In this document: in pieces, positions 44,059 to 53,417 of the stretch
Layout of the letters: every line of letters begins with the position of its first letter
Numbering within the stretch: position 1 is the first letter of the stretch
NCBI GenBank assembly: GCA_016715245.1
Contig: JADKAS010000010.1
Span: forward strand, 66,228 to 130,227
Source: Saprospiraceae bacterium
GTDB taxonomy: Bacteria > Bacteroidota > Bacteroidia > Chitinophagales > Saprospiraceae
Reading direction: 5' to 3'
Length of the DNA: 64,000 nucleotides
Notes under the pieces: model-generated
The model's database searches: none
What the model saw: the letters and a program-made list of their open reading frames with translations, nothing else
Told to the model about the DNA's origin: nothing
Position numbers and translations under genes: made by a program

Positions 44059-44075
44059 AACAAAATAATAAACAG

Positions 44076-44107
44076 AAGGCGCATTTTTTAATGCGCCTTT
44101 TTTTTTG
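44076..44107 (+). terminator. Rho-independent terminator of giant gene 4
   Basis: A perfect 10-bp stem (aaggcgcatt 44076-44085 with aatgcgcctt 44090-44099), a TTTT loop and a run of T, 17 bp after the stop codon. Confidence 0.92.
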
Positions 44108-44256
44108 TTACCCCTTTAAGGTAAAAAGAAAAAAACATCATACTATTTGATCGGCAGCAAAAGAAAATGATACCCTGTTTTGTATGATAACCATCCGGAT
44201 TTTAAAAACAGACACCCGGAGACAGTCAAATTAAAATTTACACAGATGAAAATTTT

Positions 44257-44283
44257 TTGATTTAAAAAATTATTCTACCTTTG
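44257..44283 (+). promoter_or_regulatory. Promoter of tRNA-Cys
   Basis: A TTG at 44257-44259 (-33 element) and TACCTTTG at 44276-44283 (perfect TAnnTTTG -7 box), 16 bp apart. Predicted transcription start is near 44289, about 10 nt before the mature tRNA. Confidence 0.7.
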
Positions 44284-44298
44284 CACTTCCATTTTAAT

Positions 44299-44369
44299 GG
44301 TCGGGTGGCCGAGCGGCTAGGCAGAGGTCTGCAAAACCTCGTACAGCGGTTCGAATCCGCTCCCGACCT
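44299..44369 (+). tRNA. tRNA-Cys (GCA)
   Basis: A 71-nt cloverleaf. The acceptor arms ggtcggg (44299-44305) and cccgacc (44362-44368) pair perfectly. The anticodon stem gaggt/acctc encloses loop ctgcaaa with anticodon GCA. The T arm agcggttcgaatccgct is canonical. The discriminator base is T (U73), the known identity element of tRNA-Cys. CCA is not encoded. It sits alone between its own promoter and terminator. Confidence 0.96.
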
Positions 44370-44380
44370 CAACATACGAA

Positions 44381-44408
44381 GACCATTTCTTTTGGAATGG
44401 TCTTTTTT
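44381..44408 (+). terminator. Rho-independent terminator of tRNA-Cys
   Basis: The stem gaccatttc (44381-44389) pairs with ggaatggtc (44394-44402), with one G-T wobble, a TTTT loop and six T. It ends 15 bp before the next ATG. Confidence 0.85.
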
Positions 44409-44422
44409 ATTCAAACAGGATC

Positions 44423-46801
44423 ATGGATGTTTTAGATAATTTCCCGGGGAGTTTTTTAAAAGTTGAACAAACAGACAATGTTTTCAGGTTATTGTCCACA
44501 ACGGATTGTATTTTGGAAATTACCATTGTAGCTGATGAAATTGCAAGAATTCGTTATGCCATTGAAGGAATTTTCGAAAATGATTTTTCGTATGCCATCC
44601 ATTCCAAACACAAATTAAAAGCTACACATAGTTCTTTTTTTGAAAACAAAGACTTTGTCGAAATAGCCGCACGCTCATTTAAGGTTGTGGTTAAAAAATC
44701 TGATTTTACTGTATCCTTTATTGAAAATTCAGGTAAAATCATAAACAGGGACGAAAAAGGTTTTTACTGGCATGATTACGATGAATTTGGTGGTCACGTG
44801 GTACATGTGTCAAAAGTTATTCAGGAAGGCGAACATTTTTACGGGTTGGGAGACAAAACCATGCATCCCAATCTGAGAGGCCGCAAACTGACAAACTGGG
44901 CCATGGATACCTATGGTTATAAAAGAGATGAAGACCCTATTTACAAGGCAATACCTTTTTATTTGGGTATTCACAATAATACCGGTTATGGTATTTTATT
45001 TGACAATACATTTAAATCTTATTTTGATTTCGGAAGTGACCGGAGAAATATAACCACTTTCAAAGCTGATGGCGGGGAAATGAACTACTACTTTTTTTGC
45101 GGACCAAAACTGGAAGATGTCATTCAAAGATATACTTTGCTCACAGGGACTCCGGAGCTTCCGCCTATGTGGGCATTGGGATATCATCAGTCCAAATGGA
45201 GTTATTATCCGGAGTTAAAAATTTCGGAGATTACTAAAAAAATGAGAGCGTTACACATTCCGTGCGATGCCATTTATTTCGATATTGATTATATGGAGGG
45301 GTTCAGGTGTTTTACCTGGGATGTTGAAAAATTTCCTGATCCGAAACGACTTGTGGGTGATTTGTTGTCGAATGGTTTTAAATCTATTGTCATCATAGAT
45401 CCGGGCATAAAAAAAGACAAAGACTATAAAGTATACAAAGAGGCACTTGAAAACGGATATTTCTGTAAACGCGCAGATGGTCAGTTTGTTAAAGGAAAAG
45501 TATGGCCTGGAGAATGTTATTTCCCCGACTTTACAGATCCCAAAGTCAGAAAATGGTGGGCAGGACTTCATGAAGAACTCATTGCCGAAACGGGCGTAAG
45601 AGGTATATGGAATGATATGAATGAACCGGCATTACTGGAAACACCGACTAAAACCTTTCCTGATGATGTTCGCCATGATTACGATGGTAATCCCTGCAGT
45701 CACCGTAAAGCACACAATATCTACGGTATGCAGATGGCTCGCGCTACCTATAAAGGGGTCAAACGATTTTTAAAAGACAAAAGGCCTTTTGTCATTACCA
45801 GGTCTGCCTATGCAGGAGCACAGCGATATGGTGCTACGTGGACCGGTGATAATATTGCCACCTGGGAACATCTATGGTTGTCAACCGTTCAGATACAGCG
45901 ATTGAGCGTGTCCGGGTATTCTTTTGCAGGATCTGATATCGGTGGTTTTATTGACCACCCTAACCCGGAGTTATACACCAGATGGATGCAGACGGCTGTT
46001 TTTCACCCTTTTTGCAGAACACACAGTAGCGGAGACCATGGAGATCAGGAACCATGGTCATTCGGAGAAGATACTTTAAACATAGTCCGAAAATTTATCG
46101 AATTGCGGTATCAAATGCTTCCGTACATTTATTCTGTTTTTTATGAATATGTGGCAGAAGGTAAACCCATGATACGACCTATTGCTGTATATGATCAGTT
46201 TGATAAAGAAACATTGTACCGGGCAGATGAATTTTTACTGGGACAACAAATTCTGGTTTGCCCGGTGCTTGAACCAAATGCGCACAGCCGGTTTGTTTAT
46301 TTGCCGAAAGGCATCTGGTACCATTTATTTACGGATGAAAAATACGATGGGGGTAAAGAATTAAGTATTTTGACACCCATTGACCACATACCTGTATTTG
46401 TAGCGGGAGGGGCTGTTTTGCCTTATTTTCCCGTTCAGCAATACGTCGGAGAAAAAACCATAGACTCACTGACAATGGTTTGTTATTTTGGAAATGGTAC
46501 TAAACAAAACAGTCTGTACGAAGATGCAGGAGATGGATATGCCTATGAAAAGGGAGAGTACAATATTAATACCTGGACGACTGTATCAGATGGAAACCGT
46601 TTTGAACTGATGCTGGATACAAAGGGTCATTATGAGCCTGAATACGCAGATTTTTCCATCATTATTAAAGGTCTTCCTTTTATTCCTGGTAAAATATGGC
46701 TGAATCATAATGAAGAAGATTTTAATTTGTTGCAGAAAGTTGAACAAGGATATAAGATTTCCGTTAAAAGAAAGTTATTTTTGCACCTCGTTATACAATA
46801 A
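44423..46801 (+). CDS. GH31 family alpha-glucosidase
   Basis: A 792-residue glycoside hydrolase of family 31, retaining enzymes that release alpha-linked glucose (or xylose). The N-terminal beta-sandwich covers about 1-230 and the catalytic barrel about 240-600. The nucleophile motif WNDMNEP places Asp398 as nucleophile, and WTGDN places Asp476 as acid/base. Substrate-site elements YFDIDYMEG, ITRSAYAG and FCRTHSSG(D)H are present. C-terminal beta domains follow (LLGQQILVCPV, LYEDAGDGY). No signal peptide is seen, so it probably acts in the cytosol. It looks complete and stands alone 54 bp after the tRNA; alpha-glucosidase rather than xylosidase is a family-level guess. Confidence 0.93.
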   Translation: MDVLDNFPGSFLKVEQTDNVFRLLSTTDCILEITIVADEIARIRYAIEGIFENDFSYAIHSKHKLKATHSSFFENKDFVEIAARSFKVVVKKSDFTVSFIENSGKIINRDEKGFYWHDYDEFGGHVVHVSKVIQEGEHFYGLGDKTMHPNLRGRKLTNWAMDTYGYKRDEDPIYKAIPFYLGIHNNTGYGILFDNTFKSYFDFGSDRRNITTFKADGGEMNYYFFCGPKLEDVIQRYTLLTGTPELPPMWALGYHQSKWSYYPELKISEITKKMRALHIPCDAIYFDIDYMEGFRCFTWDVEKFPDPKRLVGDLLSNGFKSIVIIDPGIKKDKDYKVYKEALENGYFCKRADGQFVKGKVWPGECYFPDFTDPKVRKWWAGLHEELIAETGVRGIWNDMNEPALLETPTKTFPDDVRHDYDGNPCSHRKAHNIYGMQMARATYKGVKRFLKDKRPFVITRSAYAGAQRYGATWTGDNIATWEHLWLSTVQIQRLSVSGYSFAGSDIGGFIDHPNPELYTRWMQTAVFHPFCRTHSSGDHGDQEPWSFGEDTLNIVRKFIELRYQMLPYIYSVFYEYVAEGKPMIRPIAVYDQFDKETLYRADEFLLGQQILVCPVLEPNAHSRFVYLPKGIWYHLFTDEKYDGGKELSILTPIDHIPVFVAGGAVLPYFPVQQYVGEKTIDSLTMVCYFGNGTKQNSLYEDAGDGYAYEKGEYNINTWTTVSDGNRFELMLDTKGHYEPEYADFSIIIKGLPFIPGKIWLNHNEEDFNLLQKVEQGYKISVKRKLFLHLVIQ

Positions 46802-46937
46802 TATACTTTAATTCTCATTTAAGATATACATGTGGTCTGCATTGAAAAAAGTTTTACAATTCTGAACCCGGACTTATCCATATTTATTTTTCAAAAAAGT
46901 AAAAGCCAAATCAGGTTTTACCATTTAATATAATTGC

Positions 46938-47756
46938 ATGTTTGTCAAAAAAGTAATATTTATATATATTCTTCTGTTATTTTCAGCAACCATTTCTATT
47001 GCCCAAAAAGGTTATGAAACAGGAGGCTGGCTCGGTACATCTGTATACCATGGTGATCTGAATCCAAACATCAATTTTAAGTCACCCGGTTTGGCAGGAG
47101 GTATCATAGGCAGGTACAATTTCAATACAAGAATCTGTTTAAAAGGTTCTTTGAATTATGGTTTTGTCAAAGGAAATGATGCTGACTCCAAAAATAATTT
47201 TGACAGAAACAGAAACCTGAGTTTTCAGTCTCACCTTTTTGATCTGTCAGGTGCTTTTGAATTCAATTTTCTGGAATATGTTCATGGCAGCAGGACTAAA
47301 TTTTTTACACCGTATTTACTGGGCGGGGCTAATTTGTTTTATTTTAACCCAACAGCAGAATTAAGGGGGGAAAGATATGCGCTCAGAAAACTCGGTACAG
47401 AAGGACAGGCTTCCGGGAAAGAATACAGCGCTGTCAATTTCGGAGTGATTTTAGGACTTGGGTTTAAATGGGACATCAACCACGATTACAGTCTCAATAT
47501 AGAGTTCAGCACAAGAATGTTGTTTACCGACTACCTCGATGATGTTTCTACGGTTTATCCGGATAAAACATTATTGCTGGCCAAAAGAGGACAAACAGCC
47601 GTTGAACTTTCTGACCGCTCTCTTATTGATGGTCTTGGCGCCAAAGACAGACAGAGAGGAGACAGCAAGGGCAATGACAGCTATTCATTTTTTGGCATCG
47701 GAATCGTGAAATATTTCGGAAATATTGCCTGCCCTGAAATTTCAAAGATTAAATAA
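46938..47756 (+). CDS. DUF6089 / PorG-like outer-membrane protein
   Basis: A 272-residue exported protein. The signal peptide (1-22) ends ISIAQ. The mature part is a small beta barrel: GGWLGTSVYHGDLNPN, GIIGRYNFNTRICLKGSLNYG, FDLSGAFEFNFLEY, FTPYLLGGANLF, VNFGVILGLGFKWDIN, and a C-terminal SYSFFGIGIVKYF strand. This is the pattern of the DUF6089 family, to which the T9SS component PorG belongs. If so it contributes to the secretion machinery that exports the neighbouring giant proteins. It is a single gene between GH31 and the mutase; other T9SS core genes are not in the window. Confidence 0.78.
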   Translation: MFVKKVIFIYILLLFSATISIAQKGYETGGWLGTSVYHGDLNPNINFKSPGLAGGIIGRYNFNTRICLKGSLNYGFVKGNDADSKNNFDRNRNLSFQSHLFDLSGAFEFNFLEYVHGSRTKFFTPYLLGGANLFYFNPTAELRGERYALRKLGTEGQASGKEYSAVNFGVILGLGFKWDINHDYSLNIEFSTRMLFTDYLDDVSTVYPDKTLLLAKRGQTAVELSDRSLIDGLGAKDRQRGDSKGNDSYSFFGIGIVKYFGNIACPEISKIK

Positions 47757-47827
47757 TCCTTTTTTTATTGTCCTTAAGAAAAGGTTTGTATTATTTTTTA
47801 TAATTTTACCATTGATATAAATGGTAT

Positions 47828-49960
47828 ATGTCGGATACAAATAATATTCCTGATTTTTCATTGGGCAGGATTTCAAAAAATACGCCCAGAAAAGAGATTG
47901 TTTTCCCTGAAAATTTTCCTGTTTTTGATCATTTTACAAAAGAAGACATTCAAAAAGCTTCTCACCTGCATTCCATAGCGGGTATACCACCATTTCTCAA
48001 AGGGCCTTACAGTACCATGTACCTTACTTCACCATGGACAATCCGTCAGTATGCGGGTTTTTCAACGGCAGAGGAAAGTAATCTTTTTTACAGGAAAAAC
48101 CTGGCTGCCGGACAAAAAGGATTGTCAGTGGCATTTGACCTGGCAACACACAGAGGATACGATTCTGATCATCCCAGAGTAGCAGGTGATGTGGGAATGG
48201 CCGGTGTTGCCATTGATACCGTCGAAGATATGAAAATTTTGTTCAGGGATATACCACTCGACGAAATGTCGGTTTCCATGACCATGAATGGCGCGGTAAT
48301 TCCTGTTCTTGCCTTTTTTATTGTGGCAGCTGAGGAACAGGGGGTAGACAAAAGTAAACTTACCGGAACCATTCAGAACGATATTCTCAAAGAGTTTATG
48401 GTGAGGAATACCTACATCTATCCTCCCGGTCCGTCGATGAAAATCATCGGGGATATATTTGCCTATACTTCGCAGAATATGCCGAAATTCAACAGCATAT
48501 CCATCAGCGGATACCACATGCATGAAGCCGGTGCACCTGCCGATCTGGAACTGGCCTACACACTTGCAGACGGCATGGAATATCTGAAAGCGGGATTGGA
48601 TGTAGGCCTGGATCTTGATGTTTTTGCTTCGAGATTTTCATTTTTCTGGGGAATAGGGATGAACTTTTTTATGGAAATTGCCAAAATGCGGGCCGGAAGA
48701 TTGCTTTGGGCAAAAATTGTAAAAGATATGGGTGCCATCAATCCCAAATCCATGGCTTTACGCACACATTGTCAGACGTCCGGATATAGTCTTACAGCTC
48801 AGGCACCTTTTAATAATATAGCCCGGACCTGTCTGGAAGCTATGGCAGCCGTCATGGGCGGGACACAATCCCTGCACACCAATTCTCTGGATGAAGCATT
48901 GGCATTACCAACCGATTTTTCGGCTAAAATTGCCAGGGACACGCAGAAGTATCTTCAAACAGAAACCGGGATTACCACAGCTATTGATCCAACCGGTGGC
49001 TCTTATTACGTTGAATATCTTACAGAACAACTTTACCAAAAGGCCTGGACGCATATTGAAGAAATAACAAGTCTCGGTGGTATGACCAAAGCCATCGAAA
49101 TGGGTATTCCCAAAATGAGGATTGAGGAAGCTGCCGCCGCCAAACAAGCCAGAATCGACAGTGAAAAAGAAAAGATTGTTGGTGTTAATTTTATGGCGGA
49201 AACAAGTGAAAATACCACCATTGATATTCTGCAGGTGGACAATCAAAAAGTCAGAAACGACCAGATAGAAAAAATCAATGAAGTCAAGAAATCCAGAAAT
49301 CAGGGGAGAGTTGACCAGGCTCTGGAAGCTTTATATGAAGCTGCAAAAAACGGTTCAGGCAATCTCCTCGAACTGGCAGTCGCAGCAGCAAGAGAAAGGG
49401 CTACACTTGGGGAAATAACCATTGCCATGGAAAAAGTATATGGCAGGTATCAGGCTACACACAAAACTATTTCGGGAGTTTACAGTAAGGAGATTAAAAT
49501 GGACGCAAAATTTTCAGAAGCCAGGAGACTATCCGATCGTTTTGCCGAATTGGACGGCAGAAGACCCAGAATTATGATTGCCAAATTGGGTCAGGACGGT
49601 CACGACAGGGGAGCAAAGATTATTGCTACCAGTTTTGCTGATCTCGGCTTTGATGTTGACATTGGTCCTTTATTTCAAACCCCTTCAGAGGCAGTTACCC
49701 AGGCATTGGAAAATGATGTGCACATTCTGGGAATATCATCACTTGCTGCAGGACATAAAACCCTTGTTCCTGAAGTTATAGACTTACTCAGAAAACACAA
49801 CCGCGAAGATATTCTGGTAGTGGCAGGTGGAGTCATTCCACCCCAGGATTATGAGTTCCTGTACAATTGTGGTGTAGCCGCCATCTTTGGCCCCGGAACC
49901 ATCATAGCGGAGGCAGCATCCAAAATATTACAGTTGATGATTGACAGAGAAGAAGGGTAG
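47828..49960 (+). CDS. scpA: Methylmalonyl-CoA mutase, large subunit
   Basis: A 710-residue adenosylcobalamin-dependent mutase that interconverts succinyl-CoA and (R)-methylmalonyl-CoA in propionate metabolism. The N-terminal TIM-barrel substrate domain (about 40-540) carries YSTMYLTSPWTIRQYAGF, SVSMTMNGAVIPVLAF, LRTHCQTSGYSL and GGTQSLHTNSLDEALALP. The C-terminal B12-binding domain (about 575-710) has the base-off motif Asp590-Gly-His592-Asp-Arg-Gly. It is complete and full length. The small subunit often encoded next to it is not here, so it is either elsewhere or the protein works as a homodimer. No B12 riboswitch was recognised in the 70-bp gap upstream. Confidence 0.95.
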   Translation: MSDTNNIPDFSLGRISKNTPRKEIVFPENFPVFDHFTKEDIQKASHLHSIAGIPPFLKGPYSTMYLTSPWTIRQYAGFSTAEESNLFYRKNLAAGQKGLSVAFDLATHRGYDSDHPRVAGDVGMAGVAIDTVEDMKILFRDIPLDEMSVSMTMNGAVIPVLAFFIVAAEEQGVDKSKLTGTIQNDILKEFMVRNTYIYPPGPSMKIIGDIFAYTSQNMPKFNSISISGYHMHEAGAPADLELAYTLADGMEYLKAGLDVGLDLDVFASRFSFFWGIGMNFFMEIAKMRAGRLLWAKIVKDMGAINPKSMALRTHCQTSGYSLTAQAPFNNIARTCLEAMAAVMGGTQSLHTNSLDEALALPTDFSAKIARDTQKYLQTETGITTAIDPTGGSYYVEYLTEQLYQKAWTHIEEITSLGGMTKAIEMGIPKMRIEEAAAAKQARIDSEKEKIVGVNFMAETSENTTIDILQVDNQKVRNDQIEKINEVKKSRNQGRVDQALEALYEAAKNGSGNLLELAVAAARERATLGEITIAMEKVYGRYQATHKTISGVYSKEIKMDAKFSEARRLSDRFAELDGRRPRIMIAKLGQDGHDRGAKIIATSFADLGFDVDIGPLFQTPSEAVTQALENDVHILGISSLAAGHKTLVPEVIDLLRKHNREDILVVAGGVIPPQDYEFLYNCGVAAIFGPGTIIAEAASKILQLMIDREEG

Positions 49961-49983
49961 AACTGAAATGGTCATAAAATGGA

Positions 49984-50706
49984 TTAATTATCCTTAATGT
50001 CCATATCAGCGGTTTTATTCAGATTTGATTTTCGGAAAAATTCAATAAAATAACCTATCTGGAAAAAATCTCTTCCTGTCTCATCATTTATTTTATAGTC
50101 AAACTGATGTAAATAACCTACCTGGATTGTTGAAGCTTTTGATGGTTTGTAATTGAGTGCCAGTAAAATTCTGTTTCTTTCGAAATAGGGTTCGTTGTCG
50201 GTAAAAAATATTTCGTTGCTCAGACTAACCTGAAAGGGTTTATATTCATTTACCGGTTTTCCAAAGGCATAAGAGATTCCGTTTCTGTATCTGAACCTGT
50301 TGCGGTAGCCGTTGCTGGTAAACCTGAATTCTATGCGGGCTCTCTGCTCCGCTTTTATTTTACCGATAGTTTGATTAAGTGAAATCTGCGGCCAGAGTCT
50401 GAACTCATCATTGTTTTTAGGCAAAACAAAATTTCCACCTTCCCGGTAGGTTTGATAACTTCCTGCACCAAGTGCAACGTGTGCATATTTTTGAATTTTA
50501 TAGGTAATACCTCCTTTGTATTCGAAATAGTGAAAGTTATCGTAAAATTTCAGAGATCGGATCTGACCTTCGGCAAAAACACTTAGTTTTTCATTGTGAT
50601 TGTATTTCAGGTTGAGGATGTTCCACGACCCCAGATCAAAAGATTGGGAATACCCTGAATTCAAAACCATAAAAAATAATCCGGTAAGTAAAAGTGACTT
50701 TTTCAT
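49984..50706 (-). CDS. DUF2490 domain-containing protein
   Basis: A 240-residue exported protein with a signal peptide (1-20, ends GYSQ). The mature part begins SFDLGSWNILNLKYN and continues as alternating barrel-like strands (LSVFAEGQIRSL, FEYKGGITYKIQ, EFRLWPQISLNQTIG, QRARIEFRF, RFRYRNGISYAFG, ILLALNYKPSKAS). This is the DUF2490 pattern of outer-membrane-associated barrels of unknown role. Its ATG overlaps the stop of the upstream MscS-like gene by 4 bp, so the two are translationally coupled. It converges on the mutase gene with a 23-bp gap. Confidence 0.8.
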   Translation of the reverse strand: MKKSLLLTGLFFMVLNSGYSQSFDLGSWNILNLKYNHNEKLSVFAEGQIRSLKFYDNFHYFEYKGGITYKIQKYAHVALGAGSYQTYREGGNFVLPKNNDEFRLWPQISLNQTIGKIKAEQRARIEFRFTSNGYRNRFRYRNGISYAFGKPVNEYKPFQVSLSNEIFFTDNEPYFERNRILLALNYKPSKASTIQVGYLHQFDYKINDETGRDFFQIGYFIEFFRKSNLNKTADMDIKDN

Positions 50707-51209
50707 TTTTCGGATTCCTTTTCAATGATAGAAATTGACCTTTGCAAAATCATGGAGTTTGGAATGGTTACTACCTCTCCGGATTTGAGCCTTACATGAA
50801 CAAAAAAATAAGTCAGGTCAATAATTTCTCCTTCCACCGGATAATCTTTGTCCAAAACCCTTAAGGTGTCTCCTGATTTCATTGGGTGGTTAAAAAAAAG
50901 AATTATACTTGATGTGATATTGGACAATAAAGACCACGAAGCAAAAAATGCAATACCTAAAGCTGTCAGGAGCGTACTGGCAAATGCCGCAATTTCGTTT
51001 TGTTCCAAACCCCAGATGCCGGCTAATATGACCATCACCCCTATAAGAATAAAAAGATGAATTACTTTGACAATCATCTTTCTCCTTTCCCTTTGTAATT
51101 GTGCTTTCTTAAGCGTATTGTTTATGACAGTAGTTGTTATCAAAAATGCAATCACATATATTACCAGCACAATAATGCTTTCAAAAATCCGAATGTCATT
51201 TGTGTCCAT
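50703..51209 (-). CDS. Small MscS-family mechanosensitive channel
   Basis: A membrane channel of the MscS family that releases solutes on hypo-osmotic shock. I place the start at the ATG at 51209 (MDTNDIRIFESI), about 168 residues; 15 further upstream codons are open but unlikely. Three hydrophobic segments lie at about 10-28, 48-66 and 74-95 from that start. The pore-lining TM3 and the start of the beta domain follow the family pattern (ALGIAFFASWSLLSNITSS, HPMKSGDTLRV, VVTIPNSMI). The C-terminal alpha-beta vestibule of full MscS is missing, as in other short members. It forms an operon with the DUF2490 gene. Confidence 0.85.
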   Translation of the reverse strand: MDTNDIRIFESIIVLVIYVIAFLITTTVINNTLKKAQLQRERRKMIVKVIHLFILIGVMVILAGIWGLEQNEIAAFASTLLTALGIAFFASWSLLSNITSSIILFFNHPMKSGDTLRVLDKDYPVEGEIIDLTYFFVHVRLKSGEVVTIPNSMILQRSISIIEKESEK

Positions 51210-51335
51210 AGATATATTTAAATTGTTGGTGTTGCGATTAATTAATAAAATCAATGTACATTTGTTTTGTGAAAATCAGGAAAATCAAGCCTGAGCAATC
51301 ACAATAAAAACATAACTAATTTAATACATTGGATA

Positions 51336-52439
51336 ATGAAAATAGTTTATTTCATCATCGTTTTGCTACACGGCCTGATTCATTTTATGGGCTTTGTAAA
51401 AGGTTTTGGTATTAAAGAAGTAAAAGAACTCACGTTGCCGATATCAAAAACAGCAGGCCTTTTTTGGCTGATAGCCGCAGTCCTGTTTATCGTGTATGGA
51501 ATATTGCATATTACACACCATAAATACGGTTGGATTGTTGGTCTTTTAGCAGTAGTAGTTTCTCAGATACTGGTTTTTATGTTTTGGAAAGATGCAAAGT
51601 TTGGCACCATCTTAAACCTGATAATTTTATTTGTGTCATTGTTGTCATTAGGTTCCGGTTTAATAAAAAGTAAATTTTCCGGACATGTAAAAGATGATTT
51701 TTCAGCCAACAATACAATGAATACTGATATTTTAACAGAAAATGATATAGCTCACTTACCTGCTTTGGTACAAAACTATCTCAAGTACACCAAATCGGTT
51801 GGACAACCCAAGGTTAAAAACTTCAGAGCTGAATTTGCAGGCAGAATGCGCGGAAAACCCGAGGATGATTATATGGATGTGAATTCGGTTCAATATAACT
51901 TTTTGCAAAAACCTTCCCGCTACTTTTATATGGAAGCCAAAAAAATGGGTTTGCCCGCTACTGGCTTGCATGTGTACAAAAATGAAACCGCCACCTTTGA
52001 AGTAAAAATGTTGAACTGGATGAAAGTGGTGGATGCTCAGGGAGATAAAATGAATCAGGCGGAAACTGTCACCTTGTTTAACGATATGTGTTTTATAGCA
52101 CCGGCGACTTTGATTTCTCCTTCCATAACCTGGGAAAGTGTCAGTGATTCCACAGTAAAAGGCGTTTACAAAAATGGCAACATCAGTATAAGTGCTTTAT
52201 TATATTTTAACGAAAAGGGTGAATTGATAAACTTCATCAGTAAAAACAGATATGAAACGGACGGGAAAAATTACAACAATTATCCCTGGGCAACACCCGT
52301 CGAAGATTACAGGATGATCAACGGATATATGCTGCCCGGCAAAGCAAAACTGATTTATCAAAAGCCTGAAGGAGACTTTATGTACGGAGAACTCGATTTC
52401 AAAAGTGTAACGTACAACCTGAAGGATTTTGAAGATTAA
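51336..52439 (+). CDS. DUF6544-like membrane protein
   Basis: A 367-residue protein with an N-terminal membrane part of about four hydrophobic segments (about 3-20, 40-60, 66-82, 88-106). A soluble domain follows (ALVQNYLKYTKSVGQPKV, EFAGRMRGKPEDDYMDVNS, FLQKPSRYFYMEAKKMGLPATGLHVY, and a C-terminal NNYPWATPVEDYRMINGYMLP). The soluble part matches the pattern I associate with DUF6544 (also named DUF6920); function unknown. It is divergently placed from the MscS-like gene with a 126-bp gap between start codons and looks complete. Confidence 0.7.
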   Translation: MKIVYFIIVLLHGLIHFMGFVKGFGIKEVKELTLPISKTAGLFWLIAAVLFIVYGILHITHHKYGWIVGLLAVVVSQILVFMFWKDAKFGTILNLIILFVSLLSLGSGLIKSKFSGHVKDDFSANNTMNTDILTENDIAHLPALVQNYLKYTKSVGQPKVKNFRAEFAGRMRGKPEDDYMDVNSVQYNFLQKPSRYFYMEAKKMGLPATGLHVYKNETATFEVKMLNWMKVVDAQGDKMNQAETVTLFNDMCFIAPATLISPSITWESVSDSTVKGVYKNGNISISALLYFNEKGELINFISKNRYETDGKNYNNYPWATPVEDYRMINGYMLPGKAKLIYQKPEGDFMYGELDFKSVTYNLKDFED

Positions 52440-52508
52440 TTCACATAATACCGGACAGAGAAGCTATTGTGATTTTGAATAGCGAAAATACTTAACCTTG
52501 GTTTTTAC

Positions 52509-52620
52509 CACCGAAACCCAAATCTTTTGTTTCGGTAAAAATGTAAAAAAGATGTTCGGATTATTTAAGAAAAAAGCCCTCAATGTGATCAAAAAAGGGG
52601 GGATTACTGTAACATTCTAA
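52509..52620 (+). pseudogene. Truncated duplicate of the Lacal_2735-type gene
   Basis: About 75 bp here match the leader and first eight codons of the intact gene at 54551. The leader (accgaaa...caaatc.tttgtt.cggt) and MFGLFKKK are both recognisable. After codon eight the similarity stops and the frame runs ALNVIKKGGITVTF to a stop at 52618-52620, 22 codons in all from the ATG at 52552. It looks like the remnant of a partial duplication. Confidence 0.65.
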
Positions 52621-52630
52621 AGTTGAGCCA

Positions 52631-52638
52631 TATCTTTG
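52631..52638 (+). promoter_or_regulatory. -7 box for the 52676 lipoprotein gene
   Basis: TATCTTTG, an exact TAnnTTTG match, 37 bp before the ATG. No clear -33 TTG at the usual distance. Confidence 0.5.
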
Positions 52639-52675
52639 TGTTGATAAAAATTTTCAGCTTATAAAAAAATACCGA

Positions 52676-53383
52676 ATGTTTACCATCAAAAAATATTATT
52701 TTATACTGGTTGTGTTAACCTTATGTTTGCCTTCGTGCGGCGTATTAGAAAATGCTTCCCAGCATGGATTTACCAGTGGATTTTACAAGACAAAAAATAG
52801 TCAAAAAAATATTGAAAGAGTGTATGTGGACGTGATGGAGGATAAATTTGACGTGTATCATCTGACACAAAATCAACCGGACAAAATATTGTTTTCAATA
52901 CCCGGTCAAACAGAAAACAATATGCCTTTGACCAGAAGGGTATTTACGAAAAAAAGTATTGACATTGACCTCACCTCGAATATTTTCAAATACCGCCCTT
53001 CTGTTTTTGGATTGCCAGGTCAGCTTACCACAGATTTTAACGCGGCGATTTATGTCGGATGGAGACATGATTATTTTATCGTATCTCAGAAGAGGAATCC
53101 ACTTGGAAAAACAGTATCCAGGGTCAGTAACAGGGGCTATGACTTTGGTGTGTTTTTAGGACCCGGAACGTCAACTGTCGGACCCTTTACCACTCGAAAT
53201 ACATGGGAAGCGGACTATAGTGGTATGATCATTCAAACCGGAATGGCGGGATTTGTGGAATCCAACCTGGCCAGTTTCGGGGTTTCTGTTGGATTGGATT
53301 ATTTATTAACCCAGGACCGGGATATATGGATTTACACCAATAAACCATTTGTAGGATTTATTATCGGAATCGCGCTGAACTGA
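52676..53383 (+). CDS. Lipoprotein of unknown function
   Basis: A 235-residue protein with a lipoprotein signal peptide (LTLCLPSC, lipidated Cys21). The mature part has no family I can name. A polar N-terminal region (GFTSGFYKTKNSQKNIERVYVD) is followed by strand-like segments with glycine-rich turns (FGLPGQLTTDFNAAIYVGWRHDYF, YDFGVFLGPGTSTVGPFT, GMAGFVESNLASFGVSVGLDYLL, FVGFIIGIALN). The regular alternation and the hydrophobic C-terminal strand suggest an outer-membrane-associated barrel-like protein, inner leaflet anchored by lipid. It lies 34 bp before the short-chain dehydrogenase and may be co-transcribed with it. Confidence 0.65.
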   Translation: MFTIKKYYFILVVLTLCLPSCGVLENASQHGFTSGFYKTKNSQKNIERVYVDVMEDKFDVYHLTQNQPDKILFSIPGQTENNMPLTRRVFTKKSIDIDLTSNIFKYRPSVFGLPGQLTTDFNAAIYVGWRHDYFIVSQKRNPLGKTVSRVSNRGYDFGVFLGPGTSTVGPFTTRNTWEADYSGMIIQTGMAGFVESNLASFGVSVGLDYLLTQDRDIWIYTNKPFVGFIIGIALN

Positions 53384-53417
53384 CGCACACTCAAAGCATC
53401 TACAACATATTAAGACC

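Noticed and set aside
47757..47827. Cobalamin riboswitch ahead of the B12-dependent mutase
   Set aside because: The gap is only about 70 bp, too short for the structure, and no B12-box-like sequence is visible.
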